DNA from: Sulfurimonas sp. HSL1-2
GTDB taxonomy: Bacteria; Campylobacterota; Campylobacteria; Campylobacterales; Sulfurimonadaceae
NCBI RefSeq assembly: GCF_039645565.1
Contig: NZ_CP147914.1
Location: 1,671,573-1,735,572, forward strand
DNA length: 64,000 nt
Direction: 5' to 3'
Positions 36,050-43,963 of this stretch are shown here, piece by piece (position 1 is the first letter of the stretch; the number at the start of each line of letters is the position of its first letter). A program made the position numbers and the translations under genes. Under the pieces are notes generated by a model. It saw only the letters and a list, made by a program, of their open reading frames with translations. It made no database searches and was not told the DNA's origin.

Positions 36050-37327
36050 TTACGTTTCACTGCCCATTTCTGCGGCACGCCGCACGATATCCATGCCGTA
36101 ACGCTCCCGCATTTTCATCACCGCGCCGTCGAGCCGCTGCATCTTCCGGTCCTCCTCGAGCGTGAACATATCGACTGCCTTGGGATCGTGGTGAAGGAAC
36201 TTCGTCGCGCTCATGGCGATGTAGGTGACGGCCGCGTTCGGATAAAGATCGAGCTCCCGGAACTTCTCCAGGGCGAACGCGGTGATAAAACGCTCGTTGA
36301 AGAAGCGGTAGACCGTGTACTGTTTCTTGCTGCGCAGCCGCCCCTCGTACCCGATACTGAAATAGAACGTCGTGGGGTTGACGCCCAGGCGGGCAATGGT
36401 ATGGGTCCAGTGGCGCACCATCACCCGCACGCGGCGGTAGAACTCGTCACGCTCCCGGATGGGGCGGTCCATGCTGCGCGACATCCCGATCCCTTTGCGG
36501 CTGCGGCGGGGGTTGATCCCCTCCCCGTCCCGACCGCTCATGCGGGCATAGAGGTCGCGACCGTGCCGTCCCCAGCTGGCAAACAGGTGCGGGCTCGCCA
36601 CGGCTTCGCCGACGGTGGCGACGCCGTAACGTGCCAGCTTCTTCCCGAAGGCCCTCCCCACCCCGGGGAACTCCCCGACGGGGACGTCGCGCGTAAACTC
36701 GGCAATCTCCTCATCGTAGACGACCCGCAGCCCGTAGGGCTTCACCGTCGACGTCGCGAGCTTCGCGATCCACTTGGCGTTGCTCGCCCCGATGGAGACG
36801 GGCAGCAGCAGCTCCTTCGTCACCTTCTCCTGGAGGTAGCGGATGAAACCGGGCATCTCCCGCTCCTCGATCCAGCCGGTGACGTCGCCGAAGAGCTCGT
36901 CGATGCTGTACTGCTCCACCAGCGGGATCTCCTTGGCCAGCATCTCCATCATTTCATGCGACAGGGTGTGGTAGAGCAGATGGTCCGGGGGGACGAGGAT
37001 CGCCCGGGGGCAGAGCTGCAGCGCCTCGCGGATAGTCATGGCCGTCTTCACACCGCAGGCCCTCGCTTCGTAGCTGGCCGTCGTGACGATCCCCCGGATG
37101 CGCCCCGCGTCGAAAAAGTAGTTCGAGGCGTCGTGCTCGGCATGAAAAAGCGTCGGGACGAAAGCCCCCTGGTTCAGCTGGATAAGCTTCTTCTCCCTGG
37201 CCGGTTTCGCGTCAAAAATGAACGGGTCCCCCCGCCCGCCGACGATCACGGGTTTTCCCACGAGATCGGGGTTGCGGGTACGTTCGGCGGAGACAAAGAA
37301 GCTGTCGAGGTCGAGGTGAAGTATCAT
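36050..37327 (-). CDS. Y-family DNA polymerase (DinB/UmuC-like) with palm insertion
   Basis: This 425-aa translesion polymerase has MILHLDLDSFFVSAE with the first catalytic Asp residues, TTASYEARACGVKTAM, the second acidic pair within EQYSIDELFGDVTGW, and the helix-hairpin-helix GEFPGVGRAFGKKLARYG. Between PVIVGGRG and IVTTASYEAR there are roughly 40 extra residues (FIFDAKPAREKKLIQLNQ and onward) not present in typical DinB. The little-finger domain is recognisable but diverged. There is no beta-clamp-type motif at the C-terminus that I can point to. It lies alone between pyruvate kinase and the YceI-like gene on the same strand. Confidence 0.87.
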   Translation of the reverse strand: MILHLDLDSFFVSAERTRNPDLVGKPVIVGGRGDPFIFDAKPAREKKLIQLNQGAFVPTLFHAEHDASNYFFDAGRIRGIVTTASYEARACGVKTAMTIREALQLCPRAILVPPDHLLYHTLSHEMMEMLAKEIPLVEQYSIDELFGDVTGWIEEREMPGFIRYLQEKVTKELLLPVSIGASNAKWIAKLATSTVKPYGLRVVYDEEIAEFTRDVPVGEFPGVGRAFGKKLARYGVATVGEAVASPHLFASWGRHGRDLYARMSGRDGEGINPRRSRKGIGMSRSMDRPIRERDEFYRRVRVMVRHWTHTIARLGVNPTTFYFSIGYEGRLRSKKQYTVYRFFNERFITAFALEKFRELDLYPNAAVTYIAMSATKFLHHDPKAVDMFTLEEDRKMQRLDGAVMKMRERYGMDIVRRAAEMGSET

Positions 37328-37370
37328 ACCGCCATGATAGGGCTAAATGCGGACGGCGGGCCGTTTTATT

Positions 37371-37916
37371 TCACGGCGCCATGCCCTCCTGCGGCGGGAA
37401 GAGGCATCGCAGCAGCAGCGGCGGTATCGGCACGCCGTCGTCTGCAACCCTGTAGCGGATCCGGACCGTGTCGTCCACGACCATCATCCCGGCGAACAGC
37501 GAGGGAGGGGTGATGCCGAAACGGCTCATTTTCGTTTCGAACGTCCCCGAAACCACCCCCTCTTCCATACGGTCCGGCGTAGCGACGACCGGTGTCTCAT
37601 GGCGGCCTATGCGCATCACCCCTTCCAGGGAGCCGTCCGCGTTTTGGGAGCGCAGCGTGAAGAGAACGGGACAGGCCCGGTCGACGCCGAAGGCCTCGTA
37701 GGCGTCGTTGTCCAGCGCCTCGTTCCCGCTTTTGAGCGTCTCGATGGCCAGGGCGACCTGCAGCGTTTCAACCCGGCCATTCTCCTGCACCATGTAGACA
37801 CGGACAGTGTCCGACGCCATGCTCCAGTCATGCAGCGAGGAGGTCCCGTTGACCTCGATGCTTCCTGCGGCCCATACGGCCTGCATCACTGCCATCAAAA
37901 ACAGAATCGCTTTCAT
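37371..37916 (-). CDS. YceI-like periplasmic lipocalin-fold protein
   Basis: This 181-aa exported protein has signal peptide MKAILFLMAVMQAVWA followed by AGSIEVNGTSSLHDWSM. The GTSSLHDW element and later ETKMSRFGITPPSLFAGMM (usual form: MT.FGI.PP......) are hallmarks of the YceI-like branch that binds isoprenoid or amphiphilic ligands in the periplasm. The start at 37916 has a GGGAGAGG ribosome binding site; the longer frame upstream reads through non-coding sequence. No cytochrome b partner, often seen with YceI, is adjacent. Confidence 0.8.
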   Translation of the reverse strand: MKAILFLMAVMQAVWAAGSIEVNGTSSLHDWSMASDTVRVYMVQENGRVETLQVALAIETLKSGNEALDNDAYEAFGVDRACPVLFTLRSQNADGSLEGVMRIGRHETPVVATPDRMEEGVVSGTFETKMSRFGITPPSLFAGMMVVDDTVRIRYRVADDGVPIPPLLLRCLFPPQEGMAP

Positions 37917-38098
37917 CGCCTCTCCCTTCCCCGGCATACGCGGGGCGCACTTTTTTCGCACCGCGCCGCTGTAAAAAGTGTAACACAAAATGCCGCGCAG
38001 CCGGAGAGGGGGAAGGAAGAATATGTTTGCAAGCCTCCCCATATGGCGCTCTGCCCTGTTTTGATGTTTTGCATGCAAAGTGGCATAGACTTGCACTT

Positions 38099-38431
38099 AT
38101 GAAACGCACTATCGACGCCGAAGAGATCCGGATCCTTTTTTTTACCGCCTATTTTCTCTATGGCAGGAGCAAATACGGCAGCAGCGAACGGGGAGACGTA
38201 CGCCTAGGGAGGATCGGGGCGTACCGGGGAATCATGCAGCTCTGCCGCGCGGCGATGGACGCGCCTGTGCCCTGCCCCCGCAGCGAACTGATCGAGGGGT
38301 GCCGCCGACTGGAAGCGCAGGCGGATGGACTCTCCGAAGGCGCGTTCAAAACCGCCTACCTCGAAACCCTTGCCGTCTTGCAGCGGCGCATTGCGTCAAC
38401 CGAAAGCGTCCTAGAACATCCCCATCATTGA
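38099..38431 (+). CDS. Small hypothetical protein
   Basis: This 110-aa soluble, mixed-charge protein of no family I recognise starts at ATG 38099. The N-terminus MKRTIDAEEIRILFFTAYFL is partly hydrophobic but contains charges, so it is not a signal peptide. The remainder is helical and Arg/Ala-rich (YRGIMQLCRAAMDA, CRRLEAQADGLSEG). It converges with the ankyrin gene, overlapping its end by 21 bp. No strong ribosome binding site, so moderate confidence only. Confidence 0.55.
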   Translation: MKRTIDAEEIRILFFTAYFLYGRSKYGSSERGDVRLGRIGAYRGIMQLCRAAMDAPVPCPRSELIEGCRRLEAQADGLSEGAFKTAYLETLAVLQRRIASTESVLEHPHH

Positions 38432-38860
38432 GGTGCGGCCGAACTTCTGCACCAGCATCGCCGCCGTGCCGCCGCGCTCATTGGCGATGGAGGTATCCGC
38501 CCCGGCGTCGAGGAGGCGTCGGCACAGTTCGGGCTTATCATCCATGATGCTCTCCATCAGCGGGGTCCAGCCGACGCCGTCTTGTTTATTGATGTCCGCA
38601 CCGTGGGTCAGCAGGTACTCCACCATCTCGCGGCGGTCGCGGCGGATGGTGATGTGCAACGGTGTCCAGCCGTACTTGTTCTGCAGGTTGACGTTCCCGC
38701 CGTTTTCGAAAATCGCTTCAAACGCTTCGAGGTCGTTCATATAGACGATATCCTCCAGCAGTTCAAACAGTCCCCCCTCCGGGTGGGAGGCGTAATCCAG
38801 GATCCGTTCTTCGATCTCCGGCGCCATCTTGTCCAGGATCTGCAGTTTGTGATCGTCCAT
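38411..38860 (-). CDS. Ankyrin-repeat protein
   Basis: This 149-aa cytosolic protein has about three ankyrin repeats: LEAFEAIFENGGNVNLQNK, then YGWTPLHITIRRDRREMVEYL with THGADINKQDG, then VGWTPLMESIMDDKPELCRRL with DAGADTSIANE, and a partial fourth (RGGTAAMLVQKFG). Such repeats mediate protein binding. The N-terminal 45 residues form a helical cap. The ATG at 38860 follows AAAAGGAG. Partner unknown; neighbours give no clue. Confidence 0.88.
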   Translation of the reverse strand: MDDHKLQILDKMAPEIEERILDYASHPEGGLFELLEDIVYMNDLEAFEAIFENGGNVNLQNKYGWTPLHITIRRDRREMVEYLLTHGADINKQDGVGWTPLMESIMDDKPELCRRLLDAGADTSIANERGGTAAMLVQKFGRTSMMGMF

Positions 38861-39005
38861 TTTCGGCTCCTTTTGGCATGATTGTTTCTCCCATTATACA
38901 ATCCGCCGCTTTTTTATACACCCTTCGTATTCCTGCCGTAGTCGTTTTGTGATGTAATGAGAGTAAAATACCGCAAACAGATAGAAACGGGGCTAGGTAG
39001 ATATC

Positions 39006-40766
39006 ATGCTTTTTTTCCTACTTTTTTCGCCGGTTGCCGCGGCACTTCTGCTCTTTGCACTCCCCTCGCTCCGGGCGCGCTATGCGGTAGCGGCACTGCT
39101 TTTCGGCATCCTCTCGGCCACCGCGCTCTCCCTTTTCCTGCACCCGGGGGAGATAGCGCTTGACATCGCGCCGGGAATCGGGACCCTGATCGAAGCCGCC
39201 GATATCATCCTGCTCTTCTACTTCCTCTTCCAGGGGGTGAAGCACCGCTCCGTGCCGGTCCTGCTGCTTGCACTGCTGCAGCTGCCGCTCTACCTCTGGG
39301 CCGTGGCGGTCACCCCCGCGGCAGACACCCCGGCGCTGGTCATCGACGACCTGGCGCGCTTCATGTTCCTCATCATCAACATCGTCGGCGGGGCCATCGT
39401 CCTCTACGCCGTCGAGTACATGCGCCGCGAGAAGAGCAGTGAAGGGAAGCAGCGCCTTTTCGTCGCCTACCTGATGCTCTTCCTCTCCGTCATGAACGCC
39501 ATCGTCATCGCCGACGCCATTTTGCTCTTCTTTTTCCTCTTTGAGATGACGACGCTGGCTTCTTACCTCCTCATCGCCTTCCGCGGCGACAGTGTCAGCC
39601 GCCGCAACGCGCTGCGTGCGCTCTGGATGAACCAGGTCGGCGGGGTCTTCCTGCTTCTGGGCGCCCTGGTCGCAGCCTACGGCCCGGGCACCGCCACGTT
39701 CAGCGGCCTGCTGCAGGGCGACGGCGGGGTACTAATGCTCGCCCTGGCCCTGCTCGCCATGGCCGCCCCGGTCAAGGGGGCTTCGCTCCCCTTTGACAGC
39801 TGGCTGCTCGGTGCCATGGTCGCCCCCACCCCGGTCAGCGCCATCCTGCACTCGGCGACGATGGTCAAGATCGCCCCCTTCCTGATCCTCAAGCTCGCCC
39901 CGGGGCTGGACGGCACCCTGCCCGGCACCCTCCTGGCTCTCTTCGGTGCCCTGGTCTTCGTCGCCGCCTCCTACCTGGCGCTGTCGCGCAGCCTGCTCAA
40001 GGAGATCCTCGGCTACTCGACCATCGCCCTGCTGGGGCTGATGATGAGCCTGGCCGCCGTCGGCACGCCCGAGAGCATGCAGCTCGCAATGGTCCTGATG
40101 CTCTTTCACGCCCTCTCCAAGGCACTTCTCTTCCTCGCGGCGGGCGTGCTCGAGAAGGAGTTCGGCTTCAAGGACGTCGAGCAGATGAAAGGGCTGCTGC
40201 ATCGTGCCCCCCGCAGCGTCGGGTTCCTCTTCTTCGGCTTCTTCTCCCTCACCCTGCCGCCCTTCGGGCTCTTTATGGGGAAACTCTTCGCCATCGCCTC
40301 CGTCGCGTCGCTGCTGCATACGCAGCCGTGGCTCGTCGTGGTGCTGACGGGCATCGCCGTCGGCAGCGCCCTGCTGGTGCTGCTCTATTTCAAGATCGCC
40401 GCCGCGCTGCTTGCCACCGCCCCGGACACCCTCCCCATCGAACGCGAAATGATGCCCCCGGGCTTTATGACACCCCTGGCCCTGCTGACCCTGCTCAGTC
40501 TTGCAGCGGCGGGCGGCTACATGCTGCAGCAGCACAGCAGCCTCCTGTGGCTGCTGGCGCTGCCCGTACTGATTGTCGCCCTGCTGCCACTGCTGACGCG
40601 CTCCCTGCAGCGCTTCGACCGTGTCATGCCCTACCGCTGCGGGGAGAAGAGCGAGTTTGACGCCGCGCTCTTTTACGTGGAGCCTTCTCCCGCCGCGGCA
40701 CGGAGACTGCAGTGGGGCTTCGGTCTGCTCTTTGCCGCCGTCGCCCTTTCGGGAGCCCTCCGATGA
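39006..40766 (+). CDS. echA: EchA-like proton-pumping membrane subunit of group 4 hydrogenase
   Basis: This 586-aa integral membrane protein is homologous to NuoL/HyfB, the antiporter-like subunit. About fifteen hydrophobic spans are visible. The proton antiporter core includes FLFEMTTLASYLLIAFRGD, MAAPVKGASLPFDSWLLGAM, APTPVSAILHSATMVKIAPF (the conserved PTPVSALLHSATMV region) and LLFLAAGVLEKEFG. It is the first gene of an unbroken run whose order A-B-C-D-E-F matches Ech energy-converting hydrogenase, which couples ferredoxin and H+/H2 turnover to ion translocation. ATG 39006 follows AGGTAG. It overlaps echB by 4 bp. Confidence 0.93.
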   Translation: MLFFLLFSPVAAALLLFALPSLRARYAVAALLFGILSATALSLFLHPGEIALDIAPGIGTLIEAADIILLFYFLFQGVKHRSVPVLLLALLQLPLYLWAVAVTPAADTPALVIDDLARFMFLIINIVGGAIVLYAVEYMRREKSSEGKQRLFVAYLMLFLSVMNAIVIADAILLFFFLFEMTTLASYLLIAFRGDSVSRRNALRALWMNQVGGVFLLLGALVAAYGPGTATFSGLLQGDGGVLMLALALLAMAAPVKGASLPFDSWLLGAMVAPTPVSAILHSATMVKIAPFLILKLAPGLDGTLPGTLLALFGALVFVAASYLALSRSLLKEILGYSTIALLGLMMSLAAVGTPESMQLAMVLMLFHALSKALLFLAAGVLEKEFGFKDVEQMKGLLHRAPRSVGFLFFGFFSLTLPPFGLFMGKLFAIASVASLLHTQPWLVVVLTGIAVGSALLVLLYFKIAAALLATAPDTLPIEREMMPPGFMTPLALLTLLSLAAAGGYMLQQHSSLLWLLALPVLIVALLPLLTRSLQRFDRVMPYRCGEKSEFDAALFYVEPSPAAARRLQWGFGLLFAAVALSGALR

Positions 40767-41581
40767 GTTGGGTCATGATTCTCTTCGCCCCCCTGCTCGG
40801 CGGTCTTGTCTACGGCGCAGAACGGGTACTGCGCGCCCGGATGCAGCGCCGTCAGGGACCGCCCCTGCTGCAGCCCTTCTACGACATGTTCAAGCTGATG
40901 GACAAGCGGACCCTCATCATCCACGCCCCCCACGCACTGCTGGCCGTGGCCCACTTCCTGCTGCTCTGGCTTGCGGTGGGGGCGCTTTTTGCCGGGTGGA
41001 ACCTGCTCTATATCGTCTTTTTGCACCTCTTCGCCCTGATCGTCCTCGTCCTGGCGGGCTACAGCGTACGCTCGCCCTATTCGCAGGTGGGGGCCAACCG
41101 CGAACTCGCCGCCCTGGCCGCCTATGAACCCATACTGGTGCTTCTCGCCGTCGGCTTCTACCTCGTCTCGGGCAGCTTCGACGTCAGCGCCATCCTGGAA
41201 CACGGCGGCTACCTGGCACAGATGCCGCTGCTCTTTGCCGCCCTGCTGATGATTCTGCCGATCAAACTCAAAAAATCCCCCTTCGATACCGTCGAAGCGC
41301 ACCAGGAGATCGTCGGGGGCGTCGAAGTCGAGTACAGCGGGCTCTTCTACGAGTTCCTCTACATGGCCCGCTTCCTGGAGTACCTCTTCGTCTACGGCCT
41401 TGTTTTCCTCTTTGCCGGGGCGTCGCCGCTGTGGGGTGTGCTGCTCGTGCTGGCCGTTTTCCTGCTCGTCAATCTCGTCGACAATGCCACCGCCCGCGTC
41501 CGGACCGACCAGATGGTTAAAATCATTTATGCCACGGCCTTTGCAATGGCAACGGCCAACATTATTTGGATCAGCCTATGA
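40763..41581 (+). CDS. echB: EchB-like membrane subunit (NuoH/HycD homologue)
   Basis: This 272-aa membrane protein is homologous to NuoH. It carries QRRQGPPLLQPFYDMFKLMDK near the N-terminus (the conserved R-x-GPP-x-LQPf-D-xK segment), SPYSQVGANREL, KKSPFDTVEAHQEIVGGVEVEYSG (read as two short parts: KKSPFDTVEAHQE and GVEVEYSG) and about seven hydrophobic spans. In the complex it anchors the hydrogenase core and forms the first part of the ion path. It overlaps echA and echC by ATGA, so translation is coupled. Confidence 0.94.
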   Translation: MSWVMILFAPLLGGLVYGAERVLRARMQRRQGPPLLQPFYDMFKLMDKRTLIIHAPHALLAVAHFLLLWLAVGALFAGWNLLYIVFLHLFALIVLVLAGYSVRSPYSQVGANRELAALAAYEPILVLLAVGFYLVSGSFDVSAILEHGGYLAQMPLLFAALLMILPIKLKKSPFDTVEAHQEIVGGVEVEYSGLFYEFLYMARFLEYLFVYGLVFLFAGASPLWGVLLVLAVFLLVNLVDNATARVRTDQMVKIIYATAFAMATANIIWISL

Positions 41582-42105
41582 AATTTTTCAGCGCTTTTCG
41601 GAAAAAATCCCCCTGGATCCTGCACTACAATGCGGGCAGCTGCAACGGCTGCGATATCGAGATCCTCGCTGCGCTGGGTCCCCGCTTTGATCTGGAGCGC
41701 TTCGGCGTCATCAATACCGGCAACCCCAAGCAATCCGACATTTTCCTCGTGACCGGCCCCGTCACCTACCGCTCCCGTGAACGGCTCGTGGAGCTCTACT
41801 GCCAGATCCCCGAACCCAAAGTCGTCATCGCCGTCGGCTCGTGTACCGCAGCGGGCGGGGTCTTCCGCGGGATGTACAACGTCGAGGACGGCATCGACCG
41901 CTACATCCCCGTCGACGTCTATGTCCCCGGCTGCGCCTCTTCGCCCCAGCTCATCATCGATGCCGTTGTTGAGAGTCTGCAGATTCTGGAGCATAAAAGC
42001 AAGGCGATCGAAACGCCCTTCAGACTCTTCGGTGCCGTCGAAACGGTCGCCGGGAAACTCAGCCGCCTCAAGATGGCGCGAAAGGTCAATGATGCAGAAG
42101 ATTGA
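41578..42105 (+). CDS. echC: EchC-like small [NiFe] hydrogenase subunit (NuoB homologue)
   Basis: This 175-aa subunit carries the single proximal [4Fe-4S] cluster. Ligand Cys are visible in NAGSCNGCDIEILA (C-x2-C), VGSCTAAGG and VPGCASSPQL, exactly the NuoB/HycG pattern. No twin-arginine signal is present, as expected for the cytosolic face of a group 4 enzyme. It transfers electrons between the [NiFe] site in EchE and the EchF ferredoxin. It overlaps echB by 4 bp and echD by 17 bp. Confidence 0.95.
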   Translation: MKFFSAFRKKSPWILHYNAGSCNGCDIEILAALGPRFDLERFGVINTGNPKQSDIFLVTGPVTYRSRERLVELYCQIPEPKVVIAVGSCTAAGGVFRGMYNVEDGIDRYIPVDVYVPGCASSPQLIIDAVVESLQILEHKSKAIETPFRLFGAVETVAGKLSRLKMARKVNDAED

Positions 42106-42436
42106 AACGACACTAAACACACTCCTCGATGACATCCGCGCTTTTTACGACCCCAAAGCGTGGCACTTTCTCACCGTCAACGGGATAGACCTGGGCGAAG
42201 GGAAGATCGAACTGCAGTGGATCTTCTCCCGCTACGGCGCCAAGAACGACGTCGTCGTCTACTACGCGCTGAGCGACTACGACACCCCCGTCCCCTCCAT
42301 CGTGCCGGTCATCCCCTCCGCCTTCCTGGGCGAACGGGAGATCGTCGATATGTTCGGACTCAATGTCGAGGGCGCCGCGGCGGGCCTCTACCTCGACAAA
42401 GACTCCCAGCCCCATCCGCTAAGGGGGGATGCATGA
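42089..42436 (+). CDS. echD: EchD-like subunit (NuoC/HycE N-terminal homologue)
   Basis: This 115-aa subunit is homologous to NuoC. VVYYALSDYDTPVPSIVPVI and PSAFLGEREIVDMFGLNVEG carry the NuoC signature (E-R-E-x-x-D-M-F-G). There are two adjacent ATGs at 42089 and 42092; the second has the better AAGG spacing. It bridges the large subunit to the membrane part. In E. coli HycE this region is fused to the large subunit, whereas here it is a separate gene as in Ech. A 4-bp overlap with echE follows. Confidence 0.93.
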   Translation: MMQKIETTLNTLLDDIRAFYDPKAWHFLTVNGIDLGEGKIELQWIFSRYGAKNDVVVYYALSDYDTPVPSIVPVIPSAFLGEREIVDMFGLNVEGAAAGLYLDKDSQPHPLRGDA

Positions 42437-43518
42437 AAAAAACCGTCCAGATCCCGCTGGGGTCGCAGCATATCTCTTTGCTCGAGCCCATCCGTTTCCG
42501 GTTCGAGTGCGAGAACGAGACCATCGTCGGCGTCGATGCCGACGTGGGGTTCGTGCACCGCGGCGTCGAGCAGGCCTGCACCACCAAGTTCGACTTCAAA
42601 CAGGTCGGCTTCGTCGTCGCGCGGGTCTGCGGGCTCTGCGCCATCACCCACTCTCTCTCCTACACCCTCGCCGCGGAGAAGCTGCTGGACTTTACCCCGA
42701 ACGACCGCATCAGGTACCTGCGGATGCTGATGGTCGAACTCGACCGCATCCATTCGCACATGCTCTGCCTGGCCCATACGGCGGAAAACGCCGGCTTCGA
42801 GGCGCTCTTTATGCAGATCATGGGCGACCGGGAGCTCGTGATGGATATCCAGGAGGCGATCAGCGGCAACCGCATCCAGTTCGACTTTATCGCCATCGGC
42901 GGCGTCACCCGCGACCTCACCCCCGAGATGGTCTCCCTGCTGCACAAGAACCTCGACGAGCTCTCCGGCAAGATCGCCGACCTCATCGAACTCTTCGAAT
43001 CCAACTGGTCCCTCTCGCTCAAGTACAGAGGCATCGGGGCGCTCTCGCTGGAGGAAGCGCAGACCTACAACGCCCTGGGCCCCCTGGCCCGAGCCGCCGG
43101 ACTGGCCACCGACGTGCGGGTGGAGACCGACGACTTCCCCTACGAGGCGCTTGGCTACGAGATGATGCTGGAAACGGGCGGCGACATCCATGCCCGCAAC
43201 CGGGTGCGGCTGCGCGAGATCATGAACTCCATCGCGATCTGCCGCAACATCGTCGAGAACCTTCCCGCCGGGGAGATCATGGAGAAGGCCAAGGGCAAAC
43301 CGAAAGGTGAGGCGATCGTACGCGTCGAAGCACCGCGGGGCGAGCTCTTCTACCTCGTACGCGGCAGCGGACAGAATATGCTTGAACGTGTCCGGATCAA
43401 GACCCCGACCTTCTCGGGCATCCCGGCCATGATGGAGGTGTTCAAAGGGAGCCGGTACGCCGACGCCCCGGCGATCCTCGCCTCCTTTGACCCCTGCATG
43501 TCCTGTACGGCGAAATAG
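42433..43518 (+). CDS. echE: EchE-like large [NiFe] hydrogenase subunit
   Basis: This 361-aa catalytic subunit is homologous to NuoD. N-terminal ligand motif: VVARVCGLCAITHSLSY (R-x-C-G-x-C). C-terminal motif: FDPCMSCTAK, after which the protein ends at once. Most [NiFe] large subunits carry a C-terminal extension removed by an endopeptidase; here none is encoded, as in some group 4 enzymes such as CooH. All four active-site Cys are present, so it is a hydrogenase and not a NuoD-like relic. It overlaps echD by 4 bp. Confidence 0.95.
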   Translation: MKKTVQIPLGSQHISLLEPIRFRFECENETIVGVDADVGFVHRGVEQACTTKFDFKQVGFVVARVCGLCAITHSLSYTLAAEKLLDFTPNDRIRYLRMLMVELDRIHSHMLCLAHTAENAGFEALFMQIMGDRELVMDIQEAISGNRIQFDFIAIGGVTRDLTPEMVSLLHKNLDELSGKIADLIELFESNWSLSLKYRGIGALSLEEAQTYNALGPLARAAGLATDVRVETDDFPYEALGYEMMLETGGDIHARNRVRLREIMNSIAICRNIVENLPAGEIMEKAKGKPKGEAIVRVEAPRGELFYLVRGSGQNMLERVRIKTPTFSGIPAMMEVFKGSRYADAPAILASFDPCMSCTAK

Positions 43519-43527
43519 GAGGAAGCC

Positions 43528-43962
43528 ATGCTCAAAGCGATGATGAACGCCTTCTTAAATCTCTTCAGACCGATACGCACGCATCCCTATCCCGCCGAAC
43601 CGATGCCCCTGCCCCCGGCCTACCGCGGATTGATAGAGTATAATGAGGAGGCATGCATTTTCTGCGACAAATGCGAGAAGGCGTGCCCGCCCAAATCGAT
43701 CCGCTTCTTCCAGCATGAGGACGGAAGCAAAGAGTACCGCTACAACGCCTGGCTCTGTATCTACTGCGGCGAGTGCGTGCGGGCATGCCCCAAACCGGAA
43801 GAGGCACTGTGGCAAAGCGAAACGAAAGCACGCCCCGCCCTCAAAGCGGACAACGTCAACGACGGCTGGTTCGACTGGGAAGCGAAGTGTGCACAGAGCC
43901 GCGACGATTACGCCGCGGCCAAGAAGGCGGCGAAGGCCGCCCAGAAAAACGAAGGAGCCTGA
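43528..43962 (+). CDS. echF: EchF-like ferredoxin subunit with two [4Fe-4S] clusters
   Basis: This 144-aa polyferredoxin is homologous to NuoI/HycF. Two cluster motifs: CIFCDKCEKACPPKSI and CIYCGECVRACPKPEE. An Ala/Lys-rich tail after residue 100 (DDYAAAKKAAKAAQKNEGA) is extra compared with short EchF proteins. It probably accepts electrons from soluble ferredoxin. ATG 43528 follows AGGAGG. The next gene begins 1 bp after its stop, so the soluble hydrogenase is in the same operon. Confidence 0.94.
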   Translation: MLKAMMNAFLNLFRPIRTHPYPAEPMPLPPAYRGLIEYNEEACIFCDKCEKACPPKSIRFFQHEDGSKEYRYNAWLCIYCGECVRACPKPEEALWQSETKARPALKADNVNDGWFDWEAKCAQSRDDYAAAKKAAKAAQKNEGA

Positions 43963-43963
43963 T

